In this document: one piece after another, positions 43,928-52,954 of the stretch
Layout: the number at the start of each line of letters is the position of its first letter
How positions within the stretch are numbered: the stretch's first letter is position 1
Assembly: GCA_964395095.1 (NCBI GenBank)
Contig: CAYMZZ010000003.1
Span: 62,001-126,000 of the forward strand
Direction: 5' to 3'
Length of the DNA: 64,000 bases
From: CAYMZZ01 sp964395095
GTDB taxonomy: Bacteria; Bacteroidota; Bacteroidia; Chitinophagales; Chitinophagaceae
Made by a program: the position numbers and the translations under genes
Notes under the pieces: generated by a model
Database searches by the model: none
What the model saw: only the letters and a program-made list of their open reading frames with translations
Told to the model about the DNA's origin: nothing

Positions 43928-44806
43928 TTAGCCATGTCGTTCCTGGCATGACTTATAAGTGTTCTTCATTAGCGCGGCGATAGTCATGGGGCCAACGCCT
44001 CCGGGCACGGGGGTAATCCAGGAGCAGCGGGGAGCCACTTCGTCGTACTCCACATCACCTTTCAAACGAAAACCGGATTTGCGGCTGGCATCGGCTACCC
44101 GGGTGATGCCTACATCAATGACCACGGCCCCTTCTTTCACCATATCGGCTTTCACATATTCGGGAATACCGATGGCGGCAACAATGATATCGGCCTGCTG
44201 GCAAAGGGCGGTCAGGTTCTTGGTATGTGAATGGCAAATGGTCACCGTGCAATTGCCGGGATTGGAATTTCCGCTCAGCAAAATACTCATAGGCCGGCCT
44301 ACGATATTGCTTCGGCCAATAACCACGGCATGCTTTCCTTTGGTTTCTATCTTATAATGCTCCAGTAGCAACATGATGCCATAAGGCGTGGCGGGGATAA
44401 AACTGGGCAGCCCCTCCACCATCTTGCCTACACTCATCGGATGAAAGCCATCCACATCCTTGTCGGGGTCAATCGCATTGATCACTTTTTTGGCGCCGAT
44501 ATGTTTGGGCAGGGGCAGTTGCACCAGGATCCCGTCCACATCATTGTCCTGGTTCAGCTCCTCAATTACTTCGAGCAGTTTGAATTCGGAGGTTTCTTCT
44601 TCCAGCCGGATCAGGGTGGAGTGGAATCCGGTTTCTTCACAGGCTTTTACCTTGGCACCCACATAGGTTTCGCTGGCGCCATTATTGCCCACCAGCACAG
44701 CGGCGAGGTGGGGAACTTTCTTTCCTTCGTTGGCTCGTTGCGCCACTTCAATACGCAGCTCATCCTTGATGGCCTGCGCTGCTTTTTTCCCATCTAAAAT
44801 TTGCAT
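43928..44806 (-). CDS. folD: bifunctional methylenetetrahydrofolate dehydrogenase/cyclohydrolase FolD
   Basis: A 292-residue FolD interconverting 5,10-methylene-THF, methenyl-THF and 10-formyl-THF. The active-site Y48 and K52 lie in TYVGAKVKACEE; DGILVQLPLPKH and the NADP loop VVIGRSNIVGRPMS are conserved, as is ITPVPGGVGPMTIA near the end. ATG 44806 is chosen over an in-frame TTG two codons upstream. A perfect TACGTTTG box ends three bases before it, predicting a leaderless mRNA. Its product 10-formyl-THF is also the donor needed by the sugar formyltransferase at 23.7 kb. Confidence 0.97.
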   Translation of the reverse strand: MQILDGKKAAQAIKDELRIEVAQRANEGKKVPHLAAVLVGNNGASETYVGAKVKACEETGFHSTLIRLEEETSEFKLLEVIEELNQDNDVDGILVQLPLPKHIGAKKVINAIDPDKDVDGFHPMSVGKMVEGLPSFIPATPYGIMLLLEHYKIETKGKHAVVIGRSNIVGRPMSILLSGNSNPGNCTVTICHSHTKNLTALCQQADIIVAAIGIPEYVKADMVKEGAVVIDVGITRVADASRKSGFRLKGDVEYDEVAPRCSWITPVPGGVGPMTIAALMKNTYKSCQERHG

Positions 44807-44809
44807 GCG

Positions 44810-44817
44810 CAAACGTA
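44810..44817 (-). promoter_or_regulatory. -7 box (TACGTTTG) of folD
   Basis: Exact TAnnTTTG match on the minus strand, three bases from the ATG. The DNA where a -33 element would lie is already part of the neighbouring word-repeat arm. Confidence 0.65.
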
Positions 44818-44823
44818 CGATAA

Positions 44824-45091
44824 AGTTTTAAGTTGTAAGTGGTAAGTAGTAAGTAGTAAGTGGGAAGTAGGGAGTAGGGAGTAGGGAGTAGGGAATGGTA
44901 ATGATATCGCCTGATAAAAAATCTGCGGAAAACTGCGTGGGGATCTGCGCGTGCCTGCGGGAAATACTTTGACACTTTAAACTACTTCAGAGTACAAGAG
45001 TGTTTTCCCGCAGTCATACTGTTGGTAACACAGATTCATTTTCGAAACACCCCCCTACTTACTACTCCCTACTTACTACTTACCACTCACC
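44824..45091. repeat. nested palindrome: GTAGTAAG outer arms around ATCTGCG element copy K
   Basis: Outer arms AGTGGTAAGTAGTAAGTAG at 44838-44856 and its complement at 45069-45087 are a perfect 19-base match. Inside lie ATCTGCG words (44919-44964) ending CTGCGGGAAA, a 39-base core (44965-45003), and TTTCCCGCAG at 45004-45013. The core aligns without gaps to that of the element near 17.7 kb read in reverse. The 384-base gap between folD and the next gene contains nothing else recognisable. Confidence 0.85.
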
Positions 45092-45190
45092 GCATTCTCC
45101 GAAAATCACCACCACTTTCCGGTCAAATCCCCCAGCATTTCCGGTGTTTTTCCCTTGGAAACGGGGTCGTCCCGGGTTCATCTTTACGGT

Positions 45191-46063
45191 ATGATGTGCG
45201 GTTTGATTTGTAGGGCACTTGGGGTGTGGATGATGGTGAGCCTGGTTGCCGGAATTAATCCGGCTGAAGCGCAGCGGGATAATGAGTCGACAGCTAACCT
45301 GATTTTTCAGCCTGATGCCTACGATGGGGAGAGGGGGGCTACTGTTTCGGGCGCAGCCAGCGTGGCTACGAACGGCGGAGTCCTCACTCCCCAATTTTTT
45401 CTGCAGGCTGCGCAGCCATTTGGTATAAAAAGCTGGCAACAAATCAACGCCAGCCTGGCATACCCTTTTTCATCCGGCGCTTTCCGGATCGACCTCGGAT
45501 ATGAGAGCCTGGAAAGCTTTCGCCGCTACCGCATCGGTATCAGTTATGCGCATCGGGTCGACAAAGCCTGGTACATAGGACTGGGATTCCGTTTTTCGCA
45601 AATGCGAACGGCCGGCTATCCTCAACAGGCTGCACCGGGTTATGAACTGGCCGTATTGTGGCAGCCACTACCAGACCTTGCTTTCAGCAGTTCGCTGATC
45701 GCTTTTCCAAATTTTTCCAATAGCTATGTACGCGGTCAGTGGTGGCCGGAGGAATTCCGTGCCGGTTGCTTTTACCGCTTTAGCCGCAGCCTGCTGGGAT
45801 TTTTGTCCATCAACCTCCCGGGCAGGCAGGTGCCTGCGCCAGCTATGGCGCTGCGCTACCAGCCCGACCCCAAACTTTTCATCCGGTTGGGAATGAGTAC
45901 CGGCCCTCCCAGCTACTTTTTGGGAGCGGGGTACCAATGGGGGCCCATTAGTTTCGAAATATGGACAGGGCTGCATGCCTTTCTCGGCTTATATCCGGGT
46001 ATGGCTTTACGCTGGGAATCGCAAAAACCGCCAGAGCGTACCGATCCTGATGGTGGAAGGTGA
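45191..46063 (+). CDS. outer-membrane beta-barrel-like hypothetical protein
   Basis: A 290-residue exported protein with an N-terminal hydrophobic segment (MMCGLICRALGVWMMVSLVA) and a body of alternating short strands ending in aromatic residues (FRIDLGYESL, RIGISYAHRV, WYIGLGFRFSQ, LFIRLGMSTG), as in outer-membrane barrels; it has some look of PorP/SprF-type proteins but I cannot assign it. An in-frame TTG 12 codons upstream is rejected. A weak CATCTTTA box is four bases before the ATG. It overlaps the next gene by four bases (GTGA), so the two are made together. Confidence 0.6.
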   Translation: MMCGLICRALGVWMMVSLVAGINPAEAQRDNESTANLIFQPDAYDGERGATVSGAASVATNGGVLTPQFFLQAAQPFGIKSWQQINASLAYPFSSGAFRIDLGYESLESFRRYRIGISYAHRVDKAWYIGLGFRFSQMRTAGYPQQAAPGYELAVLWQPLPDLAFSSSLIAFPNFSNSYVRGQWWPEEFRAGCFYRFSRSLLGFLSINLPGRQVPAPAMALRYQPDPKLFIRLGMSTGPPSYFLGAGYQWGPISFEIWTGLHAFLGLYPGMALRWESQKPPERTDPDGGR

Positions 46064-48087
46064 AACTCAATATTGTGTTTTTTAACTACAGGTATATACT
46101 GCTTACTTTTCTGCAGGTTCTATTGTTGTTGGCAGCAATGGGGCAGGAACCTCCTGCCGTGGAGCTTCCCTGGGATGAATTGCTGCAGCAGGAGGAGGTC
46201 AATCTCGAGGATGATGCGATCCTGTTGCAATGGGAGAATGGTAGCCGCCAAAAGATCAATCTCAACCAGGCAGATGCTACCCAATTGGAAAATATTCCCG
46301 GGCTGTCTGCATTTCTTATTCAGCAATTGCTGCTGCATCGCCATCTTTTTGGGGAACTACTTCATATGTATGAGCTCCAGGCAATACCCGGCTGGTCGCC
46401 AGAGATTATTCGTTACGTGATGCCCTTTGCCATGGTGGAGGAAAGCTGGCGGGCCCGGATGGGCAGGGAGAAGCCATGGCGCGATGGTGAGAAGAGCCTG
46501 CTGCTGCGGGCAGGTACCCGTATTCGCCAGGGTGAACAAAGAATGAAGCAGCATTTTACCAGCATGCTGCGATACCGCTATGCTTTTCGCGACAGGTTGC
46601 AATACGGTATTGTTGCCGACAAGGATATTGGAGAACCTTTTTTTGGACCCGTGCAAAAGGCGGGATTTGATTTCTACTCCCTGCATTTTTTTCTGCGAAA
46701 GCCCGGCTTGTTGTCGGCCATAGCTATTGGAGATTATAGCATCAACATGGGCCAGGGTTTGATACAATGGCAAAGAATGGCTTTTGGTAAATCAGCCGAT
46801 ATAGCGACAGTTAAACGGCAGTCAGCGGTGCTGAGTCCCTATCAGTCTGCCGGAGAGTTTCGGTTCTTCCGGGGAATAGCCCTGCAACTTACTAAGCGAC
46901 GTTGGGAGTTGACGGCCTTTGTATCGCAGCGGCAACTAAGTGCTTCGGTGCAGGAGGACAGCAGCGGGAACCTGGTTTCCTTTTCCGGTTTTCGCACATC
47001 CGGCATTCATCAAAGTGCATCGGAGCAGCGGGGAAAGAACCGGATAGGGCAGGGTTCGGCAGGTATGGTTGTTCGCTACGACATGGCCCGGTTCCGGGTT
47101 TCACTTAATGCGATCGGGCACAGGTTTTCCGCACCTCTGGAGCCGGCCAACCGCCCGGATAAATTTTTTGCCATCCGGGGAAGGAGTTGGTGGAACAGCA
47201 GCATGGATTGGGCCTATACCTGGCGAAATATCCATTGGTATGGAGAATTTGCGTTGGATGCGAGAGCCCGTCCTGCTGTGAGCTCAGGAATATTGTCGAG
47301 CCTTTCATCGCAGTTGGATATGGCTATTATTTACCGAAACCTTTCCGTTCCCTATCAGTCGCTGTACGGCGATGCTTTTACCAGCAATACCCAGCCGGGT
47401 AATGAGCGGGGGCTTTATGTTTCGCTCGACTGGCGCCCATCCCCGAAATGGCGGGTGCAGGCATTTGGGGATCATTATTTATTTCCCTGGATCCGGTATA
47501 CAAGCGACGCGCCGCATAGGGCAGGGGATTATCAGGTGCTGGTAACGCACCGCATCAGCCGGTCGATGGATTACTCCTTCCGGTATCGGAGTGCCTGGTC
47601 GCAAAGCCATTTCCCGATAGGGCTAACGGGCGGTAGTGTGTTGCAAACAAATGGGTTACGTTTTCAGCAGCGAATTGGGATGAACGGTGGATGGGAGCTA
47701 CGCCAAAGGCTGGAATGGAAGCAAAGCAGGGTACCCGCCAGCCTCCCTTTGCCGGGAATGCTCTATTACCTGGAATGCATATACCAGCCCCAGTTATCAG
47801 CCATTAGCCTGAGTGGCAGGATTCAATTTTATAATACATCCGACTATGCCACCCGCCTCTATACACATGAACGGGATCTGTTATATTATACCTCATTACC
47901 AGCATTTTATGGTAAGGGGATGCGGTATTATTTATTAATCAGATATAAGCTGGGAAAGCAGGCTACGGTATGGTTAAAGTGGGCGCAAACGCATAATCTT
48001 GCTGGAAAAAACGACAGAATTGGCGAAAGCGGGGAGGGTAGTGCGGGCCTTTCTGAACTCCGGTTGCAAATAAGGTGGATACTCTAA
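46060..48087 (+). CDS. ComEA-like helix-hairpin-helix protein fused to an outer-membrane barrel-like domain
   Basis: A 675-residue exported protein starting at GTG 46060. After the signal peptide (about 1-28), residues 64-125 show two HhH motifs: INLNQADATQLENIPGLSAF and onward, then HMYELQAIPGWSPEIIRYV, which follows the ComEA pattern. Residues 150-675 are strand-rich with aromatic ends (FDFYSLHFFLRKPGL, IGDYSINMGQGLIQW, LRLQIRWIL at the very C-terminus), as in a beta-barrel. A DNA-binding module on an outer-membrane protein suggests DNA handling at the surface or periplasm, but HhH domains can also mediate protein contacts. Confidence 0.65.
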   Translation: MKLNIVFFNYRYILLTFLQVLLLLAAMGQEPPAVELPWDELLQQEEVNLEDDAILLQWENGSRQKINLNQADATQLENIPGLSAFLIQQLLLHRHLFGELLHMYELQAIPGWSPEIIRYVMPFAMVEESWRARMGREKPWRDGEKSLLLRAGTRIRQGEQRMKQHFTSMLRYRYAFRDRLQYGIVADKDIGEPFFGPVQKAGFDFYSLHFFLRKPGLLSAIAIGDYSINMGQGLIQWQRMAFGKSADIATVKRQSAVLSPYQSAGEFRFFRGIALQLTKRRWELTAFVSQRQLSASVQEDSSGNLVSFSGFRTSGIHQSASEQRGKNRIGQGSAGMVVRYDMARFRVSLNAIGHRFSAPLEPANRPDKFFAIRGRSWWNSSMDWAYTWRNIHWYGEFALDARARPAVSSGILSSLSSQLDMAIIYRNLSVPYQSLYGDAFTSNTQPGNERGLYVSLDWRPSPKWRVQAFGDHYLFPWIRYTSDAPHRAGDYQVLVTHRISRSMDYSFRYRSAWSQSHFPIGLTGGSVLQTNGLRFQQRIGMNGGWELRQRLEWKQSRVPASLPLPGMLYYLECIYQPQLSAISLSGRIQFYNTSDYATRLYTHERDLLYYTSLPAFYGKGMRYYLLIRYKLGKQATVWLKWAQTHNLAGKNDRIGESGEGSAGLSELRLQIRWIL

Positions 48088-48253
48088 AACCGGCAAACAA
48101 ATTTTTACGAGTGGCAATAAGAATTTGTTAAAAAAATCTTTACATTGCCGCAGCATTTTTAAAGATGAGGCTGTCTCCTTATGGTAGCCTTATCAGTGAA
48201 AAGGACGGATTTCACTGACAATCAATTCGTTTTAATCTAAAATTGACGTTCAC
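48088..48253 (+). other. leader region of the SusC/SusD operon
   Basis: A box-like TACATTGC (48141-48148) and an upstream TTTG (48124-48127) could form a promoter, though the spacing of 13 bases is shorter than usual. The remaining 100 bases before the ATG show no clear structure. Confidence 0.3.
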
Positions 48254-51200
48254 ATGAGAAAACTCGCATCACTGCTTGCAGTGCTGATGCTATTTAATGC
48301 ATTGGCATTTGCACAACAAAAAACGGTGACTGGTACGGTTAGGGACGCGAAAGGCGAGCCCATTCCATTCGCCACCGTTTTGGAAACAGGAACCAATAAC
48401 GCGGCCACGGCTGACGCGAATGGTTCCTTTTCTATTCGTATTAAGGAAGGCTCCAGCCTTACCATTTCTGCTGTAGGTTTTGAAGAAACGACTGTAAAGC
48501 CAGGTTCTGGTATCACCAGTATCACACTGGAACAAAAAGGCGATGAATTAAAAGAGGTGGTGGTTTCTACTGCCTTCGGTATCAAAAAATCAGCAAGGGT
48601 TACGCCCTATAGCGCCCAGGTGATAGATGCCGAGAAAATGAAACTGATTCCCCAAACCAACCTGAACAACGCGCTGGCCGGTAAAGTAGCCGGTACTCAG
48701 TTTCGGGGTCAATCGCCCATCAAGCTGAGCAGCCAGGGTGATTTCCGGATCCGCGGTGGCCAGGGCCTGGGAGATCAGGGTCCCATTTACGTGGTAGATG
48801 GTACTATCGTGAACTCATTTGATATCAACCCCGACGATGTTGCCGATGTTACCGTTCTGAAAGGTGCCAACGCAACGGCTCTTTTCGGTGGCCGAGCCAT
48901 CAATGGTGCAATAGTAATCAACACCAAAAAGACTGGCCAGGCTGGTACTTCAGGTATTGAAGTGAATCAGGGTATTACCCTTGATCGTGTTTATGTACTT
49001 CCCAAATATCAGAACATCTATGCGGGTGGTTCTCTCCGCCAGTTGAAGCAGTTTAACTGGAATTCGAGCATGCCTGCTGAATGGCAGCCCCTCGATGGCA
49101 AATTCTTCCAGGATTATACGGATGATGCATCCTGGGGTCCTCGCATGGTAGGACAGGAATATGTTCCCTGGTATGCCTGGATTCCCGGCCATAGCCGTTA
49201 TGGCCAAACGGCCGCCCTGGTTCCACAAAAAGACAATATGCGTGATTTCTGGGAAACCGGTATCACCAACACTACCAATGTGGCATTTACCAAATCAGGC
49301 ACCGGGTACAATACCCGTTTGAGCTATACAAACAACACCGTAAAAGGTCTCCTGCCTAATACTTCCATGATTCGCCATACACTTACTGGTTCAATGAACC
49401 TGGACTTGAATGAGCGTTTCACGGCAGGTACCAACTTCACTTTCACTAACCAAAAGATTCAGGGTTCTTTTGATGATGGTTATGCCAACCAGTCGGCTGG
49501 TGGTATGAACCAGTGGTTCCACCGCAACCTCGACATGAATATCATGAAAGAGTTGCGTGGTCTGCGTACGCCCCTGGGTACCATGGCTACCTGGAACTTC
49601 CGTACCAATCCGGATGCGGGTAACCCCAACACGGTTTATAAAGCCAACTACTGGTATAATTTCTATACCTGGTTTGACCAGATCGATAACAGGCAAAGGC
49701 GCGATCGTCTCTTTGGCGACGCCTTCCTGGTTTACAAACTCAACAAGAATATCCGCCTGAAAGGAACTGTGCGTAAGAATCAGTTGACCACTACTTACGA
49801 GAATATTACTCCTTCGATGCTGGAAGCCAGTGCCCTTCAAACAGGTGTACTCGCCGGTTATTCAACGGGTGGCACTCGTTACAACGAGATGAACTATGAA
49901 TTCCTGGCCAGCTACAACCAAAAGGTGCTGGAGAAACTCGAGATTTCTGCTAACGCAGGTGCCAACTGGATGCATACCGATTACCGTGCACAAACCATGA
50001 ATACGGTTAACGGTTTGAACGTTCCTGACCTTTATGCCATCTCTAACTCTAAAGCCAATCCTTCTATCGGTAACTCTCGCGAAACTGAAAGGCAGCGTTC
50101 CCTGTTTGCGAATGGTGAGTTTGAGTGGGATCGTTTTGTGAGCCTTTCCTGGGCGATCCGTAGCGACTGGTATTCTACACTCTTTGCTGGTGAGAACAAC
50201 CTGATCTCTCCCGCTTTTGGTGCAAGCTTCGTGTTTAGCGAATTCACCAAAACTGATCTTCCCTGGTTGAGCTTTGGTAAAGTGTTTGGTAGCTGGGGCC
50301 GTAAGCCTACTGCTCTTGGCATTTATGCTAACAACTTCCTGTATGGTGTAAACCAGAACCAGTGGAACGGAAGCTTCCTGATGAGCACACCCAACACACT
50401 GGTTGACCCTGCTACAGTGGGTGCTTTGATTACTACTTTTGAAGCGGGTCTGGATCTGAAATTCCTGCGCAACCGCCTTGGAGTAAACATTGTTTACTAC
50501 GATGAGGTGAACGATAAAGGACCTTTGAGTGTGCCTATCGGACCCGTTTCCGGTTTCACATCAAAAATTGTAAACGCTGCACGAGTTGAAAGAAGAGGTA
50601 TTGAAGTTATTGTGGATGCTCGTCCCATTTCCCGGAAAGACTTTTCCTGGGATATCACCAAGACTTTCAGCTACCTGATCGAAAACCCCGTAGTGGAGAT
50701 CTTCGAAGATCAGGATGAAATCCTGTTGGCAGGTGGTGCATTCGGAACCCGTTTTGCCCGTGCCTTCCAGAAGAAAGGTCAGGATTGGGGTCAGTTGATC
50801 GGTGGTGGTATCGCCCGCAATGCGGCTGGTGTGCCCCTGCTGGATGCCAACGGATTCTATGTTCGTGATCAGTTCAAAGAGTGGGGTTCTGTGATTCCGA
50901 AAGTGACTGGTGGTTTGGTGAATACCCTGAGCTACAAAAACTTCCTGCTGAACTTCTCAATCGATTACCAGTTTGGTGGTAAGTTCTTCTCCCTTTCCGA
51001 AAGCTGGGGTCACTACTCTGGTCTGATGGAAGCTACGGCTGCTGTTAACGACAAGGGAATGAACGTGCGTGATGCCGTTGCCGATGGTGGTGGTGTACAC
51101 GTAGTAGGTGTAGCTGCTGCCGATGGTCAAACTGTAGTTGACATGTATGTAGATGCGCAGGATTACTGGCATCAGTTTTACAACAACCAGATCGCTGAGC

Positions 51201-51448
51201 CCTTTATCCATGATCTGTCTTTCGTAAAACTGCGTGAGATCAGCCTGGGCTATCAGATCCCTGTTCAGAAACTGGGTATCGGAAAAACCTTTAAAGCCGC
51301 TGCTCTTTCTTTAGTAGCTCGTAACCCCTGGATCATTTATCGTGATGCCAAAAACTTTGATCCTTCTGAAATTTCAGGAGTACAGGGTGAAGATGGACAG
51401 TTCCCCGGAACCCGTTCACTGGGTATCAATCTTAAACTCAACTTCTAA
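48254..51448 (+). CDS. SusC/RagA-family TonB-linked outer-membrane transporter
   Basis: A 1064-residue nutrient importer. The signal peptide runs to about residue 21, followed by the CarboxypepD_reg-like domain (about 23-95, TVTGTVRDAKGEPIPFATV), the TonB plug (about 110-230, with GLGDQGPIYVVDGTIVNS and LKGANATALFGGRAINGA) and a 22-strand barrel ending in LGINLKLNF with terminal Phe. With SusD it forms a pedal-bin complex that imports glycans or peptides using TonB energy. The substrate is unknown because no glycoside hydrolase or peptidase gene is in the locus. It is followed after 20 bases by the SusD gene. Confidence 0.95.
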   Translation: MRKLASLLAVLMLFNALAFAQQKTVTGTVRDAKGEPIPFATVLETGTNNAATADANGSFSIRIKEGSSLTISAVGFEETTVKPGSGITSITLEQKGDELKEVVVSTAFGIKKSARVTPYSAQVIDAEKMKLIPQTNLNNALAGKVAGTQFRGQSPIKLSSQGDFRIRGGQGLGDQGPIYVVDGTIVNSFDINPDDVADVTVLKGANATALFGGRAINGAIVINTKKTGQAGTSGIEVNQGITLDRVYVLPKYQNIYAGGSLRQLKQFNWNSSMPAEWQPLDGKFFQDYTDDASWGPRMVGQEYVPWYAWIPGHSRYGQTAALVPQKDNMRDFWETGITNTTNVAFTKSGTGYNTRLSYTNNTVKGLLPNTSMIRHTLTGSMNLDLNERFTAGTNFTFTNQKIQGSFDDGYANQSAGGMNQWFHRNLDMNIMKELRGLRTPLGTMATWNFRTNPDAGNPNTVYKANYWYNFYTWFDQIDNRQRRDRLFGDAFLVYKLNKNIRLKGTVRKNQLTTTYENITPSMLEASALQTGVLAGYSTGGTRYNEMNYEFLASYNQKVLEKLEISANAGANWMHTDYRAQTMNTVNGLNVPDLYAISNSKANPSIGNSRETERQRSLFANGEFEWDRFVSLSWAIRSDWYSTLFAGENNLISPAFGASFVFSEFTKTDLPWLSFGKVFGSWGRKPTALGIYANNFLYGVNQNQWNGSFLMSTPNTLVDPATVGALITTFEAGLDLKFLRNRLGVNIVYYDEVNDKGPLSVPIGPVSGFTSKIVNAARVERRGIEVIVDARPISRKDFSWDITKTFSYLIENPVVEIFEDQDEILLAGGAFGTRFARAFQKKGQDWGQLIGGGIARNAAGVPLLDANGFYVRDQFKEWGSVIPKVTGGLVNTLSYKNFLLNFSIDYQFGGKFFSLSESWGHYSGLMEATAAVNDKGMNVRDAVADGGGVHVVGVAAADGQTVVDMYVDAQDYWHQFYNNQIAEPFIHDLSFVKLREISLGYQIPVQKLGIGKTFKAAALSLVARNPWIIYRDAKNFDPSEISGVQGEDGQFPGTRSLGINLKLNF

Positions 51449-51468
51449 TCACGGTAAACTTTGAAAAA

Positions 51469-52929
51469 ATGAAAATGAGAAAACTAATCATAAACAGCAT
51501 GTTGGCCGGCTCGCTATTAGCGATGCTCCCCGCATGTGAAAAGCTGGAAGATTTTGGGGGAACCAACGATAACCCCAATGCGACCACTTCGCCCAATACG
51601 GCGGCCCTGTTGACCAATACCCTTGCAGGTATTGGCGGCTATGTGTGGGGTAATGGTATCACCATCAACGGTGCGCTATATTCCCAGTACATGTCGGAAA
51701 CACAGTACACCGAAGCATCACGCTATGCCACGCCCACGCTTAACTGGAGTGGCTATTATACCGGTGCTTTGTATGATCTGCAAAACATCATCAACTACAA
51801 TTCTGATCCTGCTACTGCAGGTGTGGCTGCTCTGAATGGTTCCAATGCCAACCAGATCGCTACGGCTCGTATCCTGAAAGCCTATATTTACTGGGTACTG
51901 ACGGATGCCTATGGTGATATTCCCTACTTCGAAGCCCTGAAAGGGGAAGGCGCGCTGGCTTATGATGAACAAAGCCTGGTATATGCCGACCTGATCAAGG
52001 AGTTGAAAGAAGCCGTTGACCAGTTTGATGGTGGAGACGTTTTTCGTGGTGATATTGTGTATAGCGGAAACGTGGGCAAATGGAAAAAATTTGCCAATTC
52101 CCTCCGCCTGCAAATTGCCCTGCGTATGTCGAAGGTAGATGCCGGCACTGCTCAATCAGAAGTTAGCTCTGCCCTGGGACATTCCGCCGGTGTGATGGAA
52201 ACAACCGCCGATGATTTTACCCTGGCTTATCCCGGAGGTATCTACAACCATCCCTTGTATCAATATTACAATATCACTCAGCGTTTCGACTATGCGCTCA
52301 GCAAAACCATCAGCGATAACCTGAACAACAATGGTGACCTTCGTGCCAATGTGTACGGTTCATCCACAGTTGGTTTCCCGTATGGATTGACGCGTGATGA
52401 TGCGGTTGATTTTGCGAACAGCAATCCCAACTGGGCACTGGTGTTCTCCAGCAGCCGTCGTCAGGCTAATTCACCGCTGACTATTCTGGGTTCTGCTCAT
52501 ACCTGGCTGGCCCGTGCTGAAGCTATTCAGCGTGGCTGGGCTTCCGGTACTGCGGCTACCGCTTATGCTACTGGTATCCAGCGGAGCTGGGAACAGTGGG
52601 GTGTATACGATGCGGGTGCTTTTGCCACTTTCATCGCGCAACCTAATATCAACCTCACTACCAATGCGCTTACCAAGATCCAAACACAGCAATGGGTAGC
52701 TTTTTATCCGGATGGTGCCCAGGGCTGGGCTAACTGGAGAAGAACGGGTGTGCCCGCTTTAACGCCCGCTCCCGGTACCGGTACGCCTGATTTGCCCATT
52801 CCGCGCAAGCTGCCTTATGGTCCCGACGAGTTTAACCTGAACAAGGTGAACGCTGATGCCGGTGCCGACAAGTACACCGTAGGTGGCGTGAAAAACTCCC
52901 AGGATGCGCGTGTATGGTGGGATAATTAA
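51469..52929 (+). CDS. SusD/RagB-family surface lipoprotein
   Basis: A 486-residue lipoprotein with a lipobox LPAC (C23). The helical TPR-like SusD fold is suggested by ILKAYIYWVLTDAYGDIPYFEAL and FANSLRLQIALRMSK; the C-terminal WVAFYPDGAQGWANWRRTG and IPRKLPYGPDE are typical of the SusD-like subgroup paired with short SusC proteins. It caps the SusC barrel and binds substrate at the cell surface. It is 20 bases after susC and 25 bases before a DUF1735-type lipoprotein gene. Confidence 0.93.
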   Translation: MKMRKLIINSMLAGSLLAMLPACEKLEDFGGTNDNPNATTSPNTAALLTNTLAGIGGYVWGNGITINGALYSQYMSETQYTEASRYATPTLNWSGYYTGALYDLQNIINYNSDPATAGVAALNGSNANQIATARILKAYIYWVLTDAYGDIPYFEALKGEGALAYDEQSLVYADLIKELKEAVDQFDGGDVFRGDIVYSGNVGKWKKFANSLRLQIALRMSKVDAGTAQSEVSSALGHSAGVMETTADDFTLAYPGGIYNHPLYQYYNITQRFDYALSKTISDNLNNNGDLRANVYGSSTVGFPYGLTRDDAVDFANSNPNWALVFSSSRRQANSPLTILGSAHTWLARAEAIQRGWASGTAATAYATGIQRSWEQWGVYDAGAFATFIAQPNINLTTNALTKIQTQQWVAFYPDGAQGWANWRRTGVPALTPAPGTGTPDLPIPRKLPYGPDEFNLNKVNADAGADKYTVGGVKNSQDARVWWDN

Positions 52930-52954
52930 TCTTTCATTCAATTAATTAAATTAT

